From assembly GCA_937907495.1 (NCBI GenBank), contig CALESS010000021.1, forward strand, positions 1-9,742: a stretch of DNA of 9,742 bases. Direction: 5' to 3'. The stretch's first letter is position 1. Each line of letters opens with the position of its first letter. Below are positions 6,967 through 9,742 of this stretch, one piece after another. Source of the stretch: an uncultured Anaerolineaceae bacterium (GTDB lineage Bacteria; Chloroflexota; Anaerolineae; Anaerolineales; Anaerolineaceae). Made by a program: the position numbers and the translations under genes. Below the pieces are notes generated by a model. That model was not told where the DNA came from. It did not search any database and was given only the letters and a program-made list of their open reading frames with translations.

Positions 6967-7614
6967 TCATAGCAAGCCTAACTCACGGGCTTTGATGACT
7001 GCATTCATGCGATCTTTTACGTTCATTTTTCCGAGGATACTCGTGATATGATTTTTTACAGTTCCTTCTGCAATGACCAGTTTATCGGCAATTTCCTTGT
7101 TACTGGCGCCCGTTGCCACCATGCGGATAATTTCCAGCTCCCTCATCGTGAGGGGTTCCAGCAGCGGTTGGACATTGGCTGGCACCGGCCGAGAAATTTT
7201 TGCAAATTCGGTCATTACTTTGGTCGTGATGGATGGCTGGAGGAAATACTCTCCCCTGGCGGCTGCCCGGATGGCTTCGTAAAGCTTTTCAGAGGAAACA
7301 TCTTTAAGAAGGTATCCAACAGCTCCTGCCCGCAGACCGTCAAAGACAGTCTCATCCTCATCAAAAGTTGTCAGCACAATCACCTTGCAATTGGGCAATT
7401 GAGAATTTAACCGCCGGGTGGCATTCACCCCGTCCAGGATGGGCATGCGTAAATCCATCAACACCACATCCGGTTGGTTCTGGGCAGCCAAGCGCAATGC
7501 CTCTTCGCCGTTGCCGGCTTCCCCAACGAGGAGGAAATCCGGTTGGGTAGAGAGTAATGTTTTCAGGCCTTCTCGAAAGAGCGCCTGGTCATCAACGATT
7601 AGAATTCGAATCAT
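6967..7614 (-). CDS. NarL/FixJ-family response regulator
   Basis: Cytoplasmic DNA-binding regulator of 215 residues. The receiver domain (1-120) has the acidic pair Asp8/Asp9, phosphoacceptor Asp54 in VLMDLRMP, Thr82/Thr83 in VLTTFDED and Lys104 in YLLKD, so it should be phosphorylatable. After a linker, a LuxR-type helix-turn-helix (about 154-209) runs LTMRELEIIRMVATGASNKE and on to a recognition helix around EGTVKNHITSIL (183-194). Its ATG lies inside the end of the histidine kinase gene, a 23-nt overlap, with only a weak upstream AAGG, so it is probably translated by coupling. The pairing with the upstream kinase is near certain from the overlap. The target genes are unknown; its own operon and the divergent radical SAM gene are the nearest candidates. 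Confidence 0.96.
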   Translation of the reverse strand: MIRILIVDDQALFREGLKTLLSTQPDFLLVGEAGNGEEALRLAAQNQPDVVLMDLRMPILDGVNATRRLNSQLPNCKVIVLTTFDEDETVFDGLRAGAVGYLLKDVSSEKLYEAIRAAARGEYFLQPSITTKVMTEFAKISRPVPANVQPLLEPLTMRELEIIRMVATGASNKEIADKLVIAEGTVKNHITSILGKMNVKDRMNAVIKARELGLL

Positions 7615-8800
7615 TTTTCACCGGAACCTTGATCATTATCCGAAAGCCTTTTCCCTGCTCAGTTTCAAACTCAATTTCACCCCTCAAGTGATGGACCCGC
7701 TCGCGCAGGCCGATCAGTCCAAAGCCGCCATTGGTCGAAACTGCCCCCTGTCCATCATCCTGGATGGTGAGGGAGATATGACGCTGACTTGAATAATCCA
7801 ATAGCACCTGGAGATTTTGCGCTTGAGCATGTTTACAAGTGTTGTTGACACCTTCCTGGACAGCCCGGAAGAGCATCAATTGAACTGGCGGTGGAATTAT
7901 CCGCACCTCGCCAATCACAGTTAATTGTCCCTGTAAACCGAGACTTCCGCAGTCATCCAGGATTTTCTGAATTTGATCCACCAATGGTTGGGATTCATCC
8001 GGAGAGGAGCGCAGGGCTGAAACCGATTGGCGAATATCGGCCAATGCTTCCTGGGTTAAATTTTGCGCCTTAAGGAACAATTCTTCGGATTTTTCAGGAT
8101 CCGATCCGGAGACCGCCCGGCCAGCCATTAATTGCATGTGGATGGTGGTCAGATAATGCCCCAGACCATCATGGATTTCACGGGCCATGCGATTGCGTTC
8201 TTTGGTGATTGCCAACTCCTCTGCCTGGACAGCATAATTCCGCAACTGGGTGTTGGCAGCCTGAAGTTCATGGAGTAGGCGTTCCACTTCTTTACGCGAG
8301 CGCTGCTCGTCCATTGCCATCTGTGTAAAGACGAGGATGAAGATTTGCCCGGCCAGGAAGGTGAGAAAACTTGACCAGCTATCCGGTAAACCTGCGCCAA
8401 GTTGAAGAGAGGTAAACAGAAAAGCTCCGCTTAAAGCGATATTGATTACATACATCCAGAGGGAATTGAGCAATACGATACTGTGCCCGGCCAGCGGCAG
8501 AAAAACGAGCGAATTGTACCCAACCCCACCCCCCAGGTAAACAATCAATGCCGCGGTTGGAATTTGAATCAGGAAATAAAGAAGTTTCACCTCGATCTTT
8601 TCACTGTGGGCAGCATAAGCATACCCATAAATTCCAAGGTTGACATACAGGATTCCGAGGATAACCAACAGACCGATGTTGGTCAGGGAAGCCTCGCGGA
8701 TGGATGAAAAGGTTGCCAGGTAGGATGCGAGAACAACGACCGCAAAAGCCAGGTCCATCGCGCTTCCGGTAAACTGGTTCGTTTCTGTGGGTTTCTTCAT
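7592..8800 (-). CDS. Membrane sensor histidine kinase (HisKA_3/DesK-type)
   Basis: Sensor kinase of 402 residues. About five or six membrane segments occupy residues 15-162 with no sizeable extracytoplasmic domain, so it probably senses something in or near the membrane. A helical linker rich in charged residues (about 163-203) leads to the dimerisation helix ERNRMAREIHDGLGHYL with phospho-acceptor His210. The ATPase part shows QEGVNNTCKHA (315-325, N box), DDGQG (348-352) and GLIGLRERV (361-369), followed by GKGFRIMI. These match the HisKA_3 class that pairs with NarL-type regulators. Its 3' end overlaps the regulator start by 23 nt. The ATG at 8800 has no Shine-Dalgarno, but a perfect TATAAT ends 10 nt upstream, so translation may be leaderless. 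The signal cannot be inferred. Confidence 0.95.
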   Translation of the reverse strand: MKKPTETNQFTGSAMDLAFAVVVLASYLATFSSIREASLTNIGLLVILGILYVNLGIYGYAYAAHSEKIEVKLLYFLIQIPTAALIVYLGGGVGYNSLVFLPLAGHSIVLLNSLWMYVINIALSGAFLFTSLQLGAGLPDSWSSFLTFLAGQIFILVFTQMAMDEQRSRKEVERLLHELQAANTQLRNYAVQAEELAITKERNRMAREIHDGLGHYLTTIHMQLMAGRAVSGSDPEKSEELFLKAQNLTQEALADIRQSVSALRSSPDESQPLVDQIQKILDDCGSLGLQGQLTVIGEVRIIPPPVQLMLFRAVQEGVNNTCKHAQAQNLQVLLDYSSQRHISLTIQDDGQGAVSTNGGFGLIGLRERVHHLRGEIEFETEQGKGFRIMIKVPVKNDSNSNR

Positions 8801-8810
8801 GGGTTAGTAA

Positions 8811-8816
8811 ATTATA
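8811..8816 (-). promoter_or_regulatory. Candidate -10 box, near-leaderless promoter of the kinase operon
   Basis: The complement of 8811-8816 is TATAAT, preceded directly by TG. The expected transcript start, about 7 nt downstream, is near 8804, leaving roughly 3 nt before the ATG at 8800. The -35 region is weak (TTACGA at a 15-nt spacing, complement of 8832-8837). Confidence 0.45.
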
Positions 8817-8847
8817 CATCACTCAAAACTCTCGTAAGTCATGGATT

Positions 8848-8867
8848 GGTCACGTCCGAGGTCACGT
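8848..8867. repeat. Direct repeat GGTCACGT x2, candidate regulator site
   Basis: GGTCACGT occurs at 8848-8855 and again at 8860-8867, separated by CCGA (12-nt period), in the 166-nt region between the divergent kinase operon and radical SAM gene. It is centred about 53 nt upstream of the predicted kinase transcript start, a normal position for an activator site. Which protein binds, if any, is unknown. The rest of 8801-8966 holds no ORF or hairpin that I can support. Confidence 0.45.
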
Positions 8868-8966
8868 TCTTTTCCTCAATTAATAGGTACTGACAAGATG
8901 ACTGATGGCACATGCCCTATTCGCTGTCTGCGATGATACTGTAATCAACCGTCAGGAGGATTATTG

Positions 8967-9742
8967 ATGAATATTTTATTGATCTATCCAGAGTTTCCGA
9001 ACACCTATTGGAGTTTCAAACATGCTCTACAGTTTGTGGGTAAGAAGGTTTCCTCTCCACCGCTGGGGTTAATTACCGTAGCTTCATTGCTTCCGAAAGA
9101 ATGGAACCAGCGGCTGGTGGATATGAATGCCACCCACCTGGCAGATGGAGATATCGCCTGGGCGGATCTGATCTTTATCAGTGCCATGATCGTACAACGA
9201 ACCTCCGTTCGGTCGGTAATTGAGCGGGTTAAGAAACATGGCAAGATCATGGTCGCTGGCGGGCCGCTCTTTACTGCGGAGCCGGAGAAGTTCCCGGAAA
9301 TACAGCACCTGGTACTAAATGAAGCCGAAATAACCCTTGCCGAATTTCTACAGGATTGGAAACAGGGTTCTGCAAAACATATCTATTCCTCTACCGAATT
9401 CCCAGATATTGCCAATTCTCCCATTCCCGCCTGGGACCTGCTGGAAATGAAACATTACGACTCAATGAGTATCCAGTATTCGCGCGGCTGCCCCTATAAT
9501 TGCGAATTCTGTGATGTAACGGTTTTGTTCGGTCATAGACCCAGGACAAAATATGCCTCTCAAATCATTAAAGAATTGGATATGCTCTATCAGCGGGGCT
9601 GGCGCCGTAACATCTTTTTTGTGGATGATAATTTCATCGGCAATAAGCGTCAGCTAAAAGAAGAAATCCTGCCCGCTCTAATTGAGTGGCGGCAGGGTAA
9701 GAAGGGTTGCCTGTTCATCACCGAGGCATCCATCAACCTGGC
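8967..9742 (+). CDS. B12-binding-domain-type radical SAM protein, N-terminal part (runs off window)
   Basis: The first 258 residues are present; the gene continues past the window. Residues 1 to about 140 form a Rossmann-like cobalamin-binding-type domain beginning MNILLIYPEFP and containing SSPPLGLITVASLLP, DLIFISAMIVQ (67-77) and VAGGPLF (96-102). The radical SAM core begins near 165 with SIQYSRGCPYNCEFCDV, whose CxxxCxxC cysteines 175, 179 and 182 would ligate the 4Fe-4S cluster that cleaves S-adenosylmethionine. VDDNFIG (219-225) follows. The sequence resembles the family I know as carrying a C-terminal DUF4070 domain, whose reactions are largely uncharacterised; relatives include hopanoid and other lipid methylases. 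The usual DxHxxG cobalamin-ligand motif is not seen. The ATG at 8967 has AGGAGGA (8954-8960) at a 6-nt spacing. It is divergent from the kinase operon. Confidence 0.88.
   Translation, partial: MNILLIYPEFPNTYWSFKHALQFVGKKVSSPPLGLITVASLLPKEWNQRLVDMNATHLADGDIAWADLIFISAMIVQRTSVRSVIERVKKHGKIMVAGGPLFTAEPEKFPEIQHLVLNEAEITLAEFLQDWKQGSAKHIYSSTEFPDIANSPIPAWDLLEMKHYDSMSIQYSRGCPYNCEFCDVTVLFGHRPRTKYASQIIKELDMLYQRGWRRNIFFVDDNFIGNKRQLKEEILPALIEWRQGKKGCLFITEASINL

Noticed and set aside
7048..7792. Plus-strand open frames (7048-7410 and 7418-7792) opposite the response regulator and kinase
   Set aside because: They mirror highly conserved receiver, helix-turn-helix and kinase coding sequence, and their translations show no domain signature.
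1..9742. CRISPR array, tRNA, rRNA or mobile element
   Set aside because: No spaced repeat array, cloverleaf-like segment, rRNA-like stretch, transposase or integrase was seen on either strand.

Overview
The window is a compact stretch of bacterial chromosome with roughly balanced base composition and short intergenic gaps. It holds nine genes: seven complete and read on the minus or plus strand, plus one cut off at each window edge. The style of the proteins (an ornithine aminotransferase next to ornithine carbamoyltransferase, a pyruvate kinase with a QDLQGPKLR signature, a cytoplasmic patatin, a DesK/NarL-type two-component pair and a large B12-binding-type radical SAM protein) resembles what I remember of Chloroflexota of the Anaerolineae type. 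This placement is an impression from protein families. No rRNA or marker gene in the window confirms it.

Layout, left to right. Positions 1-1228 (minus) carry a GNAT-fold acyltransferase followed 15 nt later by the start of a rhodanese-type sulfurtransferase that runs off the left edge. Positions 1304-2740 (minus) carry pyruvate kinase, with a -10 element and a small dyad upstream and a GC-rich hairpin that closes the preceding unit. Positions 2887-5028 (minus) carry argF and rocD as a two-gene operon 3 nt apart, driven by an extended -10 promoter. After a 234-nt divergent region, 5263-6102 (plus) encodes a patatin-like hydrolase. It converges, 14 nt away, on a three-gene minus-strand operon (8800 down to 6117): sensor histidine kinase, NarL-family response regulator and a repeat-built polytopic membrane protein. 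A 166-nt divergent region with an 8-bp direct repeat separates this operon from a plus-strand radical SAM gene (8967 onward) that runs off the right edge.

How the genes fit together. ArgF and RocD both act on ornithine and connect citrulline/arginine with glutamate semialdehyde/proline; pyruvate kinase is central glycolysis. The histidine kinase and response regulator form a classical signalling pair, and the third gene of that operon may be a target or accessory membrane component. The other genes look like independent housekeeping or accessory functions. I see no mobile element, CRISPR array, tRNA or rRNA, and no strong sign of a wholly new system. The most unusual items are the triple-repeat membrane protein tied to the two-component system, the possible operator repeat upstream of that operon, and the probable leaderless start of the kinase.
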